From positions 1-41,664 of the forward strand of contig JAGDXO010000037.1 of the NCBI GenBank assembly GCA_023256615.1: 41,664 nt of DNA, in the 5' to 3' direction. Origin of the DNA: Thermoplasmata archaeon. GTDB lineage: Archaea > Thermoplasmatota > Thermoplasmata > Thermoplasmatales > GCA-001856825. Position 1 is the stretch's first letter, and every line of letters starts with the position of its first letter. The notes below the pieces were generated by a model. It saw only the letters and a list, made by a program, of their open reading frames with translations. It was not told the origin of the DNA and ran no database searches. This document shows, one piece after another, positions 29,289 to 37,590 of this stretch. The position numbers were made by a program, and so were the translations under genes.

Positions 29289-30566
29289 ATGACTATGGCA
29301 ATCTCAGACGCAAAATGGATAAGAGAAAAGGCAATAGAACACACAGAATTCTTTAGAAACTCAATACCCCTGATAGCAAGTGAGAACCTGATAAGTCCTA
29401 TGACAAAGGAAATGATGATTTCAGACCTTAATAACAGATATGCAGAAGGTCTTCCGGGACATAGGTATTATCAGGGTAATAAAATAGTTGATGAAATAGA
29501 AACAAGGACAGAAGACCTCGTTAAAAGCCTGTTCAGAGCGAAACAGGCCGATGTGAGACCTATATCAGGAACAAATGCCAACCAGGCAATAGTATTTTCC
29601 CTTTCATCACCCGGGGATAAAATCATGTCTCCAAGTCTTGATGACGGTGCACACATATCTTCGGCAGAATTTGGAGCTGTGGGAATGAGAGGTTTGAATA
29701 TAACCCATATGGCTTTCAACAGTGAATACATGAAAATTGATGTTGATGAGACAAAAAAGCTCATCATTAGGGAAAAACCAAAAATATGTCTGTTCGGATT
29801 TTCTGTTTTTCTGTTTCCTGCTCCAATCAAGGAACTTAAAGAAACAATGGACGAAGTTGGTTGTAAAGTATGGTACGATGGTGCACATGTCCTCGGATTA
29901 ATTGCAGGCAAGAGATTTCAAGATCCATTAAGAGAAGGCGCAGATCTTATTACAGGTAGCACACATAAAACTTTCCCAGGTCCACAGCATGGAATTATCT
30001 TGGGGAATACAGATGATGAGACATGGAAGAAAGTCAGGAGAGGTGTATTTCCAGGGGTAATAAGCAATCACCACCTTGGGGCAATGGCTGGTTTAGGAAT
30101 AACATCAGCTGAAATGATGGAGTTTGGAGAGTCCTATGCTGATCAGATAATAAATAACGCAAAAACACTAGCGCAGGAAATGCACTCACTCGGGTTTGAT
30201 GTTATAGCTGAGAAGAACGGATTCACAGAAAGCCATACGATTCTTGTAAACGTCAAGTCGAAGGGTGGAGGAAAATTTGTGGCTGAAACTCTTGAAAGGA
30301 ATAGCATAATTCTCAATAAAAACATGATTCCTGGAGATTCTAACAAGAAATCCCAAGATCCTTCAGGAATAAGAATAGGAACGCAGGAGGTTACTCGTAT
30401 AGGAATGGGGAGAAGTGAAATGATTCAGATAGCGAATCTCATAAATGAAGCATTAAATGGTAAAGACGTAAGAGGTGATGTCAGAGATCTGAAATCTAAC
30501 TTCACGGAAGTTAAATACTGCTACGGAAGAGAAGATGCTTACGAATTCATTTCCCTCTTCAAATAG
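29289..30566 (+). CDS. glyA: Serine hydroxymethyltransferase
   Basis: The 425-residue PLP enzyme interconverts serine and glycine with transfer of a one-carbon unit to a pterin carrier. It has IPLIASENLISP at 26-37, the GHRYYQGN substrate loop at 57-64, and the PLP lysine K227 in TGSTHKTFPGPQHG. Length and motifs are normal. The pterin used (tetrahydrofolate or a tetrahydromethanopterin-like carrier) cannot be told from the sequence. The gene appears monocistronic; the start is discussed with its promoter. Confidence 0.95.
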   Translation: MTMAISDAKWIREKAIEHTEFFRNSIPLIASENLISPMTKEMMISDLNNRYAEGLPGHRYYQGNKIVDEIETRTEDLVKSLFRAKQADVRPISGTNANQAIVFSLSSPGDKIMSPSLDDGAHISSAEFGAVGMRGLNITHMAFNSEYMKIDVDETKKLIIREKPKICLFGFSVFLFPAPIKELKETMDEVGCKVWYDGAHVLGLIAGKRFQDPLREGADLITGSTHKTFPGPQHGIILGNTDDETWKKVRRGVFPGVISNHHLGAMAGLGITSAEMMEFGESYADQIINNAKTLAQEMHSLGFDVIAEKNGFTESHTILVNVKSKGGGKFVAETLERNSIILNKNMIPGDSNKKSQDPSGIRIGTQEVTRIGMGRSEMIQIANLINEALNGKDVRGDVRDLKSNFTEVKYCYGREDAYEFISLFK

Positions 30567-30603
30567 ATTTTTTTAAATTTATCAATTTTTTTATAATTAT
30601 AAA

Positions 30604-30622
30604 TTAATTAGAATCTAATTAA
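30604..30622. repeat. 19-base palindrome upstream of the coiled-coil gene
   Basis: TTAATTAGA and TCTAATTAA form perfect 9-base arms around one central base. It is placed about 20 bases upstream of a TATA-like TATTAAATT (30644-30652), which is itself about 38 bases before the ATG at 30687. The position suits an operator or activator site; it could also be part of the glyA transcript end. The region is very AT rich, so chance is not negligible. Confidence 0.35.
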
Positions 30623-30686
30623 ACTTGTATTTTTTCTCAAAAGTATTAAATTTTTGAATTGTATCAGTCTTGACCCGTGGTTTATA

Positions 30687-31574
30687 ATGACTGATTCACT
30701 TGCAGAACTAGAAAATAAAAGATTGGTAGTTAAAAAGGATCTCGATGAGGCCAAAAACAGAAGGGACGAATTAAGGGATGAGATGGATAGGTACGCAGAA
30801 GAAAGAAACAAGCTCAACAATAAAGTAAAGGAGCTTAAGAAAACCCTTAAGGAAATGAAAGCCCAGAAGGATGAGTTATCGGCCAGGGCATCTGAGTTAA
30901 AAAGTAAAAAGGATAAGCTAACCTATGAATTGAAGAAGGAGCTTGACAGCAGAAAATCCTTAAAAAATTCTATTATTAGAGATCGTGGTAAACAGGTAGA
31001 TATAAAGAGACTTAAAAAGGAAAGGGACGATCTTATAAAGAAACAGATGACTGGTGTTTATAATAAAAAAGAGGAAGAAGAAATAGTCAAGAAGATCAGA
31101 GAAATAGATAGAATTATCAAGGAATATGAAAAGGAAATCGAGAAAATGGCCCTTGATGATGTTGACTATAAAAAACTCGACGAAGATATTAAGATTAAAA
31201 GGGAAGAGGTGCACAGGTTGCAGGAAGAATACCAGAATATAATAAAGGAAGTAATTGCAATGAGAGATGCACAGAATAAAGTCTTTGAGGAAATGATAGA
31301 AACTGGCGGTAAAGCCGATGAAATCCATGAAAAATATCTTCAAGTTCAGGCTGAGTTATTCAAACAGAACCAGAAACTAGATGAGCTTTTTAATACAATT
31401 CGTGAATATGAGAAAATAATAGTAGGGATGAAGCAGAAACAGTCAAAGGAGAAAAAGAAAGTCAAGGAGAACGAGGCCAAAGCCAAAGCCGAAGAAATAT
31501 ATGAAAGATTCAAGAATGGTGAATCGCTCTCCACAGAAGATATTCTTATCCTGCAGAAAGCAGGATTCCTTTAA
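30687..31574 (+). CDS. Long coiled-coil protein (COG1340-like)
   Basis: Almost the entire 295-residue protein is predicted coiled coil, with heptad patterns of Lys, Glu, Leu and Asp from about residue 2 to 275. The C-terminus ends with EIYERFKNGESLSTEDILILQ, a pattern typical of the archaeal COG1340 family of unknown function. I chose the ATG at 30687 rather than a TTG at 30654, because it follows a TATA-like element and gives MTDSLAELENK. It starts a three-gene cluster with a zinc-ribbon membrane protein and a DUF131 protein; the stop is directly adjacent to the next ATG. Confidence 0.85.
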   Translation: MTDSLAELENKRLVVKKDLDEAKNRRDELRDEMDRYAEERNKLNNKVKELKKTLKEMKAQKDELSARASELKSKKDKLTYELKKELDSRKSLKNSIIRDRGKQVDIKRLKKERDDLIKKQMTGVYNKKEEEEIVKKIREIDRIIKEYEKEIEKMALDDVDYKKLDEDIKIKREEVHRLQEEYQNIIKEVIAMRDAQNKVFEEMIETGGKADEIHEKYLQVQAELFKQNQKLDELFNTIREYEKIIVGMKQKQSKEKKKVKENEAKAKAEEIYERFKNGESLSTEDILILQKAGFL

Positions 31575-31966
31575 TGAACACTTTATTTCTTTTTATATTA
31601 GTTATTGTGGTTCTTCTCATCATTTATTTGATTTCATATAGATTTTCAAAGCCAAAAGAATATTCTAAGATCGAAGATGATGCATTTAATAAAATATCTC
31701 TGTCAAGGGAAATCATAAGGAAGATAGCAACATCTGAGGTCAGGGATAAATTCGAGGGGGAATTAAAAGGTTGTGAAGAATTATTCGGGAGAAAGGAATA
31801 TATTGAGGCAGAGAAATGCGCAGAATCAGTCCTCTCAGAACTCAGAAATTTCTCAAACAAAAACAAGGAAATACAGGAAGAGGAACCAGAAATAATCTGC
31901 AAGCACTGTGGCACAAAGTTGGCAAAGAAATATGATTTCTGCCCCATATGTGGAGAGAAATTATGA
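31574..31966 (+). CDS. Membrane-anchored zinc-ribbon protein
   Basis: The 130-residue protein has one N-terminal transmembrane helix (about 3-21), a helical middle region, and a C-terminal zinc ribbon with C109, C112, C123 and C126 in CKHCGTK and CPICGEK. It would sit at the cytoplasmic face of the membrane. No function is known. The start shares a base with the preceding stop (TAATG overlap) and the end overlaps the next gene as ATGA, showing a tightly coupled operon. Confidence 0.8.
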   Translation: MNTLFLFILVIVVLLIIYLISYRFSKPKEYSKIEDDAFNKISLSREIIRKIATSEVRDKFEGELKGCEELFGRKEYIEAEKCAESVLSELRNFSNKNKEIQEEEPEIICKHCGTKLAKKYDFCPICGEKL

Positions 31967-32361
31967 ATCCATTTAGATTCTTTATCATAGGATTTTTACT
32001 GTTCATTTTGTCAGAAATAATCCTGATTTATCTCGGCATAGTAAAAGTTTACTTTTTCCTGTTCGTCCCTATTTTTATTTCCAGTTCCCCGCTTTCAATA
32101 ATCCCTTTCATTTTTTTCATCATACCTTTTATTCTAGTATTCTCAGCAAACTGGAAAGGGTACCAAGCTGAAGATGGAAGCTCGAACGAAGTTAATTATA
32201 CTTATGACGCTAAACCTGAAAAAGAAGTAAACTATGGGGGTTTTCTATTTATTGGTCCTATACCGATCATATTCGGCAAGGGAATGAACAGAAAAACACT
32301 CTACATACTGATAATTGTAATGCTTGTAATGATGATATTATTTATTCTCTTCTCCAGATGA
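31963..32361 (+). CDS. DUF131/TIGR00304 family membrane protein
   Basis: The 132-residue protein has about three to four transmembrane helices (near residues 4-25, 35-60 and 108-130) and the family motif GGFLFIGPIPIIFGKGM. TIGR00304 proteins are small archaeal membrane proteins of unknown function. The ATG at 31963 overlaps the previous stop (ATGA), which favours it over a start five codons earlier. Its end overlaps the convergent nucleotidyltransferase gene by 24 bases. Confidence 0.82.
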   Translation: MNPFRFFIIGFLLFILSEIILIYLGIVKVYFFLFVPIFISSSPLSIIPFIFFIIPFILVFSANWKGYQAEDGSSNEVNYTYDAKPEKEVNYGGFLFIGPIPIIFGKGMNRKTLYILIIVMLVMMILFILFSR

Positions 32362-33351
32362 TAGAATTGATCCTTCTATTTTCCCTCCCTTCCTGAGCAG
32401 AAGACCACCGCCAATAACGGAGTCATCAACATACACACCCTCTCCTAAAATGGAGTTGAAAGAGAGAATTGAATTCCTTATTCTACTGCCCTCTCCAATC
32501 TGGCTGTTATCATAAATTACTGAATTTTCTATGCTAACGTTATCAGATATGCTCACATTATCATAAATCGAGGAGTTCCTTATGATAGCATTCCTGCCAA
32601 TCTTTACCTTCCTCCCAAGATATATATTTCCACTGAATGATGGTGACTTTCCCGTATATTTTTTTGACATCTCTATGTTTGCCCTTATTAGATCACGTGG
32701 CCTGCCTATATCTATCCAAGTACCTTTGATCTCATAACCTCCGATCCTTTTATTATCCCCTTGAAGAGATGGAATCAGATTTTTTGCAATATCACTGACC
32801 TTTCCCTTCTCAATATAATCGAATATTTCTGGTTCCATGATATATATTCCAGCATTGGCAAGATTCGAAATAGGATTTTCCTTTGGTTTCTCCTGGAACT
32901 GAACAATTTTCCCATCCTTTAATTTAACTACTCCAAACTCAGATGGATTATCGACTTTAGTCAAACCAATAGTTATTATATTCTTATTTTTAACATGGAA
33001 TTTCAACAGTTCTTTCATATCTTCCCTGAATACTGTGTCAGCGTTTCCGACAAAGAATGTTTCCTCAAGGAATTTCTCAGTTTTCTTTAGTCCACCTGCC
33101 GTACCCAATGGATCCTTTTCAACTGAAAATAGAAAATTCCCTTTCTTTGATAGTTTCCCCGAGAATAGTTCCACAATTTTTTCATACTTGTAACTAACCG
33201 TAAGAATGTAATCTCTTGAAACAGTTGAAAATGAATCAATTAAGTAAAGAATTACTGGCCTTCCCCCAACCGGAATGAGAGACTTCGGAATATTGTCGGT
33301 CAGAGGGCGTAGCCTAGTACCAAGCCCTCCGGCCATTATTACCGATTTCAA
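32338..33351 (-). CDS. Sugar-1-phosphate nucleotidyltransferase with C-terminal beta-helix
   Basis: The 337-residue protein has the nucleotidyltransferase signature GGLGTRLRPLT at 8-18 and SLIPVGGRPV following. The catalytic domain spans about 1-225. The C-terminal part (about 240-335) shows hexapeptide repeats with isoleucine/valine at every sixth position, typical of a left-handed beta-helix. It activates a sugar phosphate for glycan or S-layer/lipid glycosylation; mannose-1-phosphate guanylyltransferase or glucose-1-phosphate thymidylyl/uridylyltransferase are both possible. It lies nine bases downstream of ftsZ on the same strand. Confidence 0.85.
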   Translation of the reverse strand: MKSVIMAGGLGTRLRPLTDNIPKSLIPVGGRPVILYLIDSFSTVSRDYILTVSYKYEKIVELFSGKLSKKGNFLFSVEKDPLGTAGGLKKTEKFLEETFFVGNADTVFREDMKELLKFHVKNKNIITIGLTKVDNPSEFGVVKLKDGKIVQFQEKPKENPISNLANAGIYIMEPEIFDYIEKGKVSDIAKNLIPSLQGDNKRIGGYEIKGTWIDIGRPRDLIRANIEMSKKYTGKSPSFSGNIYLGRKVKIGRNAIIRNSSIYDNVSISDNVSIENSVIYDNSQIGEGSRIRNSILSFNSILGEGVYVDDSVIGGGLLLRKGGKIEGSILSSGEENK

Positions 33352-33360
33352 GATTAACCC

Positions 33361-34545
33361 TCAGACTGAATCGACGTTCCAGTCTAATCCTTTTAATCCT
33401 GTTGCTTTCGTTATCTGGCCGACACCAGCCTTTGAATCCAGCATATAGGGAGATTTTACCCCTGTCAGTACAACGAGTACTTTTATTGTTCCCTTCAATG
33501 ATGGATCTATTGAAGCTCCCCAGATTATCCTAGCATTCTGGCTTATTCTCTGCTGTACTAGCCTGACTGCTGCTTCAGCCTCTGCAACTGTCATCTGGTC
33601 GTCTCCGATAACTCTTACAAGAGCTCCCTTCGCATCAGATATGTCCGCCTCTATCAGAGGAGAAGATATTGCCTCCTGTACTGCCTGTTCAACCTTATTC
33701 TGGCCTGAGGCATCAGATTCTCCTATCCCTATCATTGCTACTCCTCCGCCAGACATAATTGTTTTGATATCTGCATAATCAAGATTAACGAGTCCCGGTT
33801 TTGTAATTATTTCTGTAAGTCCCTTTAGAGCTTCCATCAGTATCTCATCTGCCACCTTGAAGGCCTGATCTAATGGCAGTCTGGGTACTAGCTGAAGAAG
33901 TTTATCATTTGGAATTACTATGGTAGTATCGGAATTTCTCCTCATTTTTTCAAGACCATATAGTGCATTTTCCATTCTTACTCTTCCCTCTGCTGAGAAT
34001 GGAAGCGTCACTACCGATATTACTAAAGATTTTTGTCTCTTAGCAATTTCTGCTACCACAGGTGCTGAACCAGTTCCTGTCCCTCCACCCATTCCTGCAG
34101 TGACGAAAGCTATATCTATTCTTCCCATTGCATTTACCAATTCTTCCTCTGCTTCTCTTGCTGCCTCTTCCCCCACCTGGGGTAGAGCTCCGGCTCCCAA
34201 CCCTCTTGTGGACCTCTTTCCAAGAAGGACCTTCCTATGAGCCTTTATTGTTAAAAGATGTTTAGCGTCAGTGTTTGCAGCAATCATTTCAGCGCCATAT
34301 ACTCCTTCTTCCATGCACCTATTCACTGTGTTGCTCCCTCCTCCACCACAGCCTATTATCTTGATATTTACTTTTAACTGTTCAACTATTTTGGCCAATT
34401 CCTCATCATCAGGAGAAGCTATTGGCTGTCTGGGAGTTTGGATTCCAATAGGTCCTGGCTGAGATTGCTGAGGAACATTATTTTCCTTATTTTCATCGAC
34501 TGCATCTTCACCCAATGCATTTTTGATCAAGGATTTCATTGGCAT
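33361..34545 (-). CDS. ftsZ: Cell division protein FtsZ
   Basis: FtsZ is the tubulin-like GTPase that forms the division ring. The 394-residue protein has a non-conserved Gln/Pro-rich N-terminal extension (about 1-58). The GTPase follows, with CGGGGSNTVNR at 66-76 and the tubulin signature GGGTGTGS at 153-160; the T7 synergy loop is around NLDYADIKTIM. No long C-terminal tail is visible. Many Thermoplasmatales lack cell walls but keep FtsZ. The start is supported by a ribosome binding site AGGTG at 34552-34556 and a TATA box further upstream. Confidence 0.96.
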   Translation of the reverse strand: MPMKSLIKNALGEDAVDENKENNVPQQSQPGPIGIQTPRQPIASPDDEELAKIVEQLKVNIKIIGCGGGGSNTVNRCMEEGVYGAEMIAANTDAKHLLTIKAHRKVLLGKRSTRGLGAGALPQVGEEAAREAEEELVNAMGRIDIAFVTAGMGGGTGTGSAPVVAEIAKRQKSLVISVVTLPFSAEGRVRMENALYGLEKMRRNSDTTIVIPNDKLLQLVPRLPLDQAFKVADEILMEALKGLTEIITKPGLVNLDYADIKTIMSGGGVAMIGIGESDASGQNKVEQAVQEAISSPLIEADISDAKGALVRVIGDDQMTVAEAEAAVRLVQQRISQNARIIWGASIDPSLKGTIKVLVVLTGVKSPYMLDSKAGVGQITKATGLKGLDWNVDSV

Positions 34546-34592
34546 AATTTACACCTGTGTCATCTATATGTATGACGCTATATATATACTTT
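34546..34592 (-). promoter_or_regulatory. Promoter and ribosome binding site of ftsZ
   Basis: A run of alternating T and A at 34579-34588 is a strong TATA candidate on the minus strand, centred about 38 bases from the ATG. The expected start site near 34556 leaves a short leader that carries AGGTG (34552-34556) six bases before the start codon. The gap is shared with the divergent VAT gene. Confidence 0.45.
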
Positions 34593-34740
34593 GCGAATGG
34601 GAAAAACAATATATTTTTCAGGTAAATTGTTTTGATATTTATTCCTTTTGAAGTATAACTCTAATCATTATTTTTACATTGTATGATATTTGTCAGACAT
34701 AAACAAAGATCAAAATTAGTTAGTACTTAGACTATTTTAG

Positions 34741-34782
34741 AAATATTTATATATGAGTAGTAAATTTTGAAGTAGTGAAATT
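34741..34782 (+). promoter_or_regulatory. Promoter of the VAT gene
   Basis: TTTATATAT at 34746-34754 is the TATA candidate, centred about 33 bases before the ATG at 34783, giving a leader of only several bases. No ribosome binding site is seen. The 237-base gap to ftsZ is the longest between core genes in the window; besides the two promoters I see no further coding or RNA gene in it. Confidence 0.45.
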
Positions 34783-37005
34783 ATGGTTGATTACGTAACT
34801 TTAGTAGTATGGGAGGCCCTCCAGGAAGACGTAGGTCTTATAAGGGCTAGAATAGATCTAGCAACAAGAGAAGCACTGAATGTATCCATAGGGGATATCA
34901 TAAAGATAGAAGGAAAGAAAACTACAGCAGCAAGGGTGTTCAGATTGAGCGAAGAGGAAGAAAATAGAGGGATAATCAGGATAGATCCTCTCGTTAGACA
35001 GAATTCAGGTGTTAAAGTAGGAGACAAAGTGAAGATATCCAAGGCTGACGTTAAACAGGCTGAGGTACTTGTGCTTGCACCCGTTATTGCAGAGAATCAG
35101 AGAATAAGGTTTGCCCCGGGAATTGAGGACTATGTGAGGCGATCACTCCTCAGAAGACCGATTGTGGAGGGGGACGTAATATCTGTGCAAGGACTCGCCC
35201 TTACAGGTAAAGGGGGAGTTTCATTCAAGGTGGCAAAAGTAGGCCCTGGAAGAGGTATATTTGTTGTGACAGAAGAAACAATGATAGAGATGAGGGAGGA
35301 AGCAGTTTCAACAGAGGAAGAAGGGGAAAGGATCACCTACGAGGACATAGGAGGTCTGGGTGAGGAACTAAGAAAGGTCAGAGAGATGATAGAACTTCCT
35401 CTTAAACATCCGGAACTATTTGAGAGATTGGGTATAGATCCTCCGAAAGGTGTTATATTATATGGTCCTCCGGGAACAGGTAAAACGCTCATAGCAAAGG
35501 CGGTAGCAAACGAGTCAGGAGCCAGATTTTTCTCCATTAATGGACCAGAAATCATAAACAAATTTTATGGAGAAAGTGAGAAGGCTCTGAGGGAAACATT
35601 CGATAAAGCCTCGAAAGAATCTCCATCAATAATATTCATAGATGAAATAGATTCAATAGCGCCAAAGAGGGAAGACACTCAGGGAGAGCTTGAGAGAAGA
35701 GTTGTGGCCCAGTTACTGACATTGATGGATGGTCTTAAGAGCAGGGGACAGGTAATTGTAATTGCTGCGACTAACAGGCTGGATGCTGTGGATCCAGCTC
35801 TGAGAAGACCTGGAAGATTTGATAGGGAAATAGAGATAGGAGTTCCAGATAAGAAGGGTAGAAAAGAAATTATGCAAATACATACAAGGGGTATGCCTCT
35901 TGAAGGGAAGCCTGAGGATAGGGAAAAGCTACTAGATGAACTTGCATCAGTCACCCACGGATTTGTTGGTGCAGATCTTGCAGCTTTAGCAAGAGAGGCA
36001 GCAATGAAAGCATTGAGAAGGTATCTTCCAGAGATAGACCTGGATAACCCAATACCTACAGAGGTTTTGGAAAAAATGCAGGTCAACAAGGAAGATTTCA
36101 TGAATGCCCTGAAAGAAATAGAGCCATCATCTTTAAGAGAAGTGACAATAGAAGTTCCAAATGTATCATGGGATGATATAGGGGATTTAGAAGAAGCTAA
36201 GAAAGAGCTTAAAGAGGCTGTAGAACTACCCGTGAAGAACCCAGAAGTATTTGAAAGAATGGGACTCAGACCTCCAAGAGGTATATTATTCTTCGGTCCC
36301 CCAGGAACCGGTAAAACCTTGTTGGCCAAGGCTGTTGCAACAGAAAGTCAATCTAATTTTATATCAATTAAGGGACCAGAGGTAATGAGCAAATGGGTTG
36401 GAGAATCGGAAAAAGCAGTTAGGGAAATATTCAAGAAAGCAAAGCAGAGTGCACCCACAATAGTATTCCTGGATGAACTTGATTCTATTGCGCCTAGACG
36501 GGGATTATACGCATCATCAGGTGTAACTGACAGAATTGTAAATCAGTTACTCACAAGTCTAGACGGAATGGAGGCGATGAAAGGCGTTGTAATACTTGCA
36601 GCCACAAACAGATTGGATATAATAGATCCCGGTCTTCTCAGGCCTGGACGCTTTGACAAAATAATATACATAGGTCCACCAAACAAAGAGGCAAGGCTAA
36701 AGATACTAAAAGTTCACACGAGAAAGATGCCGCTGGACAAGGACGTAAACCTGGAAAGCATAGCAGAAAGAACAACAAATTACTCCGGTGCCGATCTGGA
36801 AAACTTGGTAAGGGAGGCAGGTTTAGAAGCTATAAGGGAAGATATTTCAGCAAACAAGGTAACAATGGCACACTTTGAAAAGGCTTTACAGAGAATAAAA
36901 CCATCCCTAGATGAGGAAACAATAAAATATTACGAAGACGTATCTAAAAACATGGGTAGGGAAACAAAACCTACCAGGAAAGAAGATCTGATATATTACA
37001 GGTGA
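34783..37005 (+). CDS. vat: VCP-like AAA ATPase VAT (CDC48 family)
   Basis: VAT is a hexameric protein-unfolding ATPase that can feed the proteasome in archaea lacking PAN. The 740-residue protein has the N-terminal double-psi barrel and beta-clam domain (about 1-185). Domain D1 has Walker A GPPGTGKT from residue 228 and the DEID box near 287-290. Domain D2 has Walker A GPPGTGKT from residue 505 and DELD near 564. Both second regions of homology ([20 protein letters not shown]) are intact. The C-terminus ends DLIYYR, containing the hydrophobic-Tyr-X ending expected for proteasome docking. It is followed by a PRC-barrel gene seven bases later. Confidence 0.96.
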   Translation: MVDYVTLVVWEALQEDVGLIRARIDLATREALNVSIGDIIKIEGKKTTAARVFRLSEEEENRGIIRIDPLVRQNSGVKVGDKVKISKADVKQAEVLVLAPVIAENQRIRFAPGIEDYVRRSLLRRPIVEGDVISVQGLALTGKGGVSFKVAKVGPGRGIFVVTEETMIEMREEAVSTEEEGERITYEDIGGLGEELRKVREMIELPLKHPELFERLGIDPPKGVILYGPPGTGKTLIAKAVANESGARFFSINGPEIINKFYGESEKALRETFDKASKESPSIIFIDEIDSIAPKREDTQGELERRVVAQLLTLMDGLKSRGQVIVIAATNRLDAVDPALRRPGRFDREIEIGVPDKKGRKEIMQIHTRGMPLEGKPEDREKLLDELASVTHGFVGADLAALAREAAMKALRRYLPEIDLDNPIPTEVLEKMQVNKEDFMNALKEIEPSSLREVTIEVPNVSWDDIGDLEEAKKELKEAVELPVKNPEVFERMGLRPPRGILFFGPPGTGKTLLAKAVATESQSNFISIKGPEVMSKWVGESEKAVREIFKKAKQSAPTIVFLDELDSIAPRRGLYASSGVTDRIVNQLLTSLDGMEAMKGVVILAATNRLDIIDPGLLRPGRFDKIIYIGPPNKEARLKILKVHTRKMPLDKDVNLESIAERTTNYSGADLENLVREAGLEAIREDISANKVTMAHFEKALQRIKPSLDEETIKYYEDVSKNMGRETKPTRKEDLIYYR

Positions 37006-37011
37006 TAAAAA

Positions 37012-37254
37012 ATGAGAAAATTCGTAACAGAATTGAAAGGGAAAACGGTAATGACAAGTGAAGGACTGATACTTGGGACAATATCAAACTTCGTTGTCGA
37101 CACCGAGACAGGGCAGGTTAACCACGTGCTCGTAAATCCAGCAGAAGGTATAGAGAGCGATAAATACGAAAAGGATGCTCAGGGAAGACTTGCCATACCA
37201 TTCAAGACTATGAAATCTGTTAAGGATGTAGTAGTTCTTGAAGTAAAAGACTAA
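37012..37254 (+). CDS. PRC-barrel domain protein
   Basis: The 80-residue protein is one PRC-barrel: FVTELKGKTVMTSEGLILG at the start, FVVDTETGQVNHVLV in the middle and a final strand DVVVLEVKD. Archaeal stand-alone PRC-barrel proteins have been linked to RNA metabolism and, in haloarchaea and others, to cell division as CdpB-type partners of FtsZ and SepF. With ftsZ close by and divergent, a division role is a tempting but unproven inference. It follows VAT after six bases with a clear GGTGA ribosome binding site. Confidence 0.85.
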   Translation: MRKFVTELKGKTVMTSEGLILGTISNFVVDTETGQVNHVLVNPAEGIESDKYEKDAQGRLAIPFKTMKSVKDVVVLEVKD

Positions 37255-37342
37255 AAAATTTATTTTTTATTTTTATCCAAATTCTTAAAAAATACAAACC
37301 CTTAAATTCTTCGTGTAATAAGGGTTAGAAAAAGGTGCTCCA

Positions 37343-37450
37343 ATGAAAAGAAGTTCCAGGGATTGGAAAAAACGTCATAACATGAGATGGAAATGGAGAA
37401 AGAAAAAGATAAGAAGATTAAAGAGAATTAGGAAAGCTTCCAGAAGCTAA
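37343..37450 (+). CDS. rpl41e: Ribosomal protein L41e
   Basis: This tiny gene encodes 35 residues, MKRSSRDWKKRHNMRWKWRK and then a tail rich in Arg, Lys and Ile. The part from MRWKWRKKK to RRLKRIRK matches the ultra-basic single-helix ribosomal protein L41e, which is only about 25 residues in eukaryotes. The start at 37343 is supported by the ribosome binding site GGTG eight bases upstream; an internal ATG at 37382 would give 22 residues, closer to the eukaryotic size. It stops one base before the tRNA-Trp gene, so the two are probably on one transcript. It is too short for most gene finders. Confidence 0.85.
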   Translation: MKRSSRDWKKRHNMRWKWRKKKIRRLKRIRKASRS

Positions 37451-37451
37451 A

Positions 37452-37590
37452 GGGAGCATGGGGTAGTCAGGTATCCTAGCGGGCTCCAGTTAGGGGTTGA
37501 TTAAATGTGGGTCATCTGACCATGATGAGAAACTGGAGCGATGACCCTAAGAGAGACCCGCAGATCTGGGTTCAAATCCCAGTGCTCCCA
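37452..37590 (+). tRNA. tRNA-Trp(CCA) with intron at position 37/38
   Basis: The acceptor stem pairs GGGAGCA (37452-37458) with TGCTCCC (37583-37589), with discriminator A37590. The D arm includes TAGTCAGGTA. The anticodon stem pairs GCGGG (37479-37483) with CCCGC (37557-37561). The loop reads C-T-CCA-G before the intron and A after it, and the T arm is CTGGG-TTCAAAT-CCCAG (37566-37582). The CCA anticodon at 37486-37488 gives tryptophan. The intron occupies 37490-37555 and has a relaxed bulge-helix-bulge at its borders. The 3' CCA is not encoded. It follows L41e and is overlapped on the other strand by the integrase gene. Confidence 0.95.
37490..37555 (+). ncRNA. tRNA-Trp intron forming a box C/D 2'-O-methylation guide
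   Basis: The 66-base intron is closed by TTAGGG (37490-37495) and CCCTAA (37545-37550). Inside are a weak box C TTGATTA (37497-37503), guide 1 (37504-37515), box D' CTGA (37516-37519), a perfect box C' ATGATGA (37522-37528), guide 2 (37529-37540) and a box D variant ATGA (37541-37544). Guide 2 contains AACTGGAG, complementary to CTCCAGTT of the anticodon loop; the fifth base before box D pairs with C34. Guide 1 contains GTGGGTC, pairing (one G-U) with GACCCGC; the fifth base before D' pairs with C39. Methylation of positions 34 and 39 by this intron is established in Haloferax. No known fact conflicts with the same job here. Confidence 0.88.

Noticed and set aside
34546-34782. Structured RNA or small gene between ftsZ and VAT
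   Set aside because: Besides two TATA-like promoters there is only AT-rich DNA without stable stems or a frame with a ribosome binding site.
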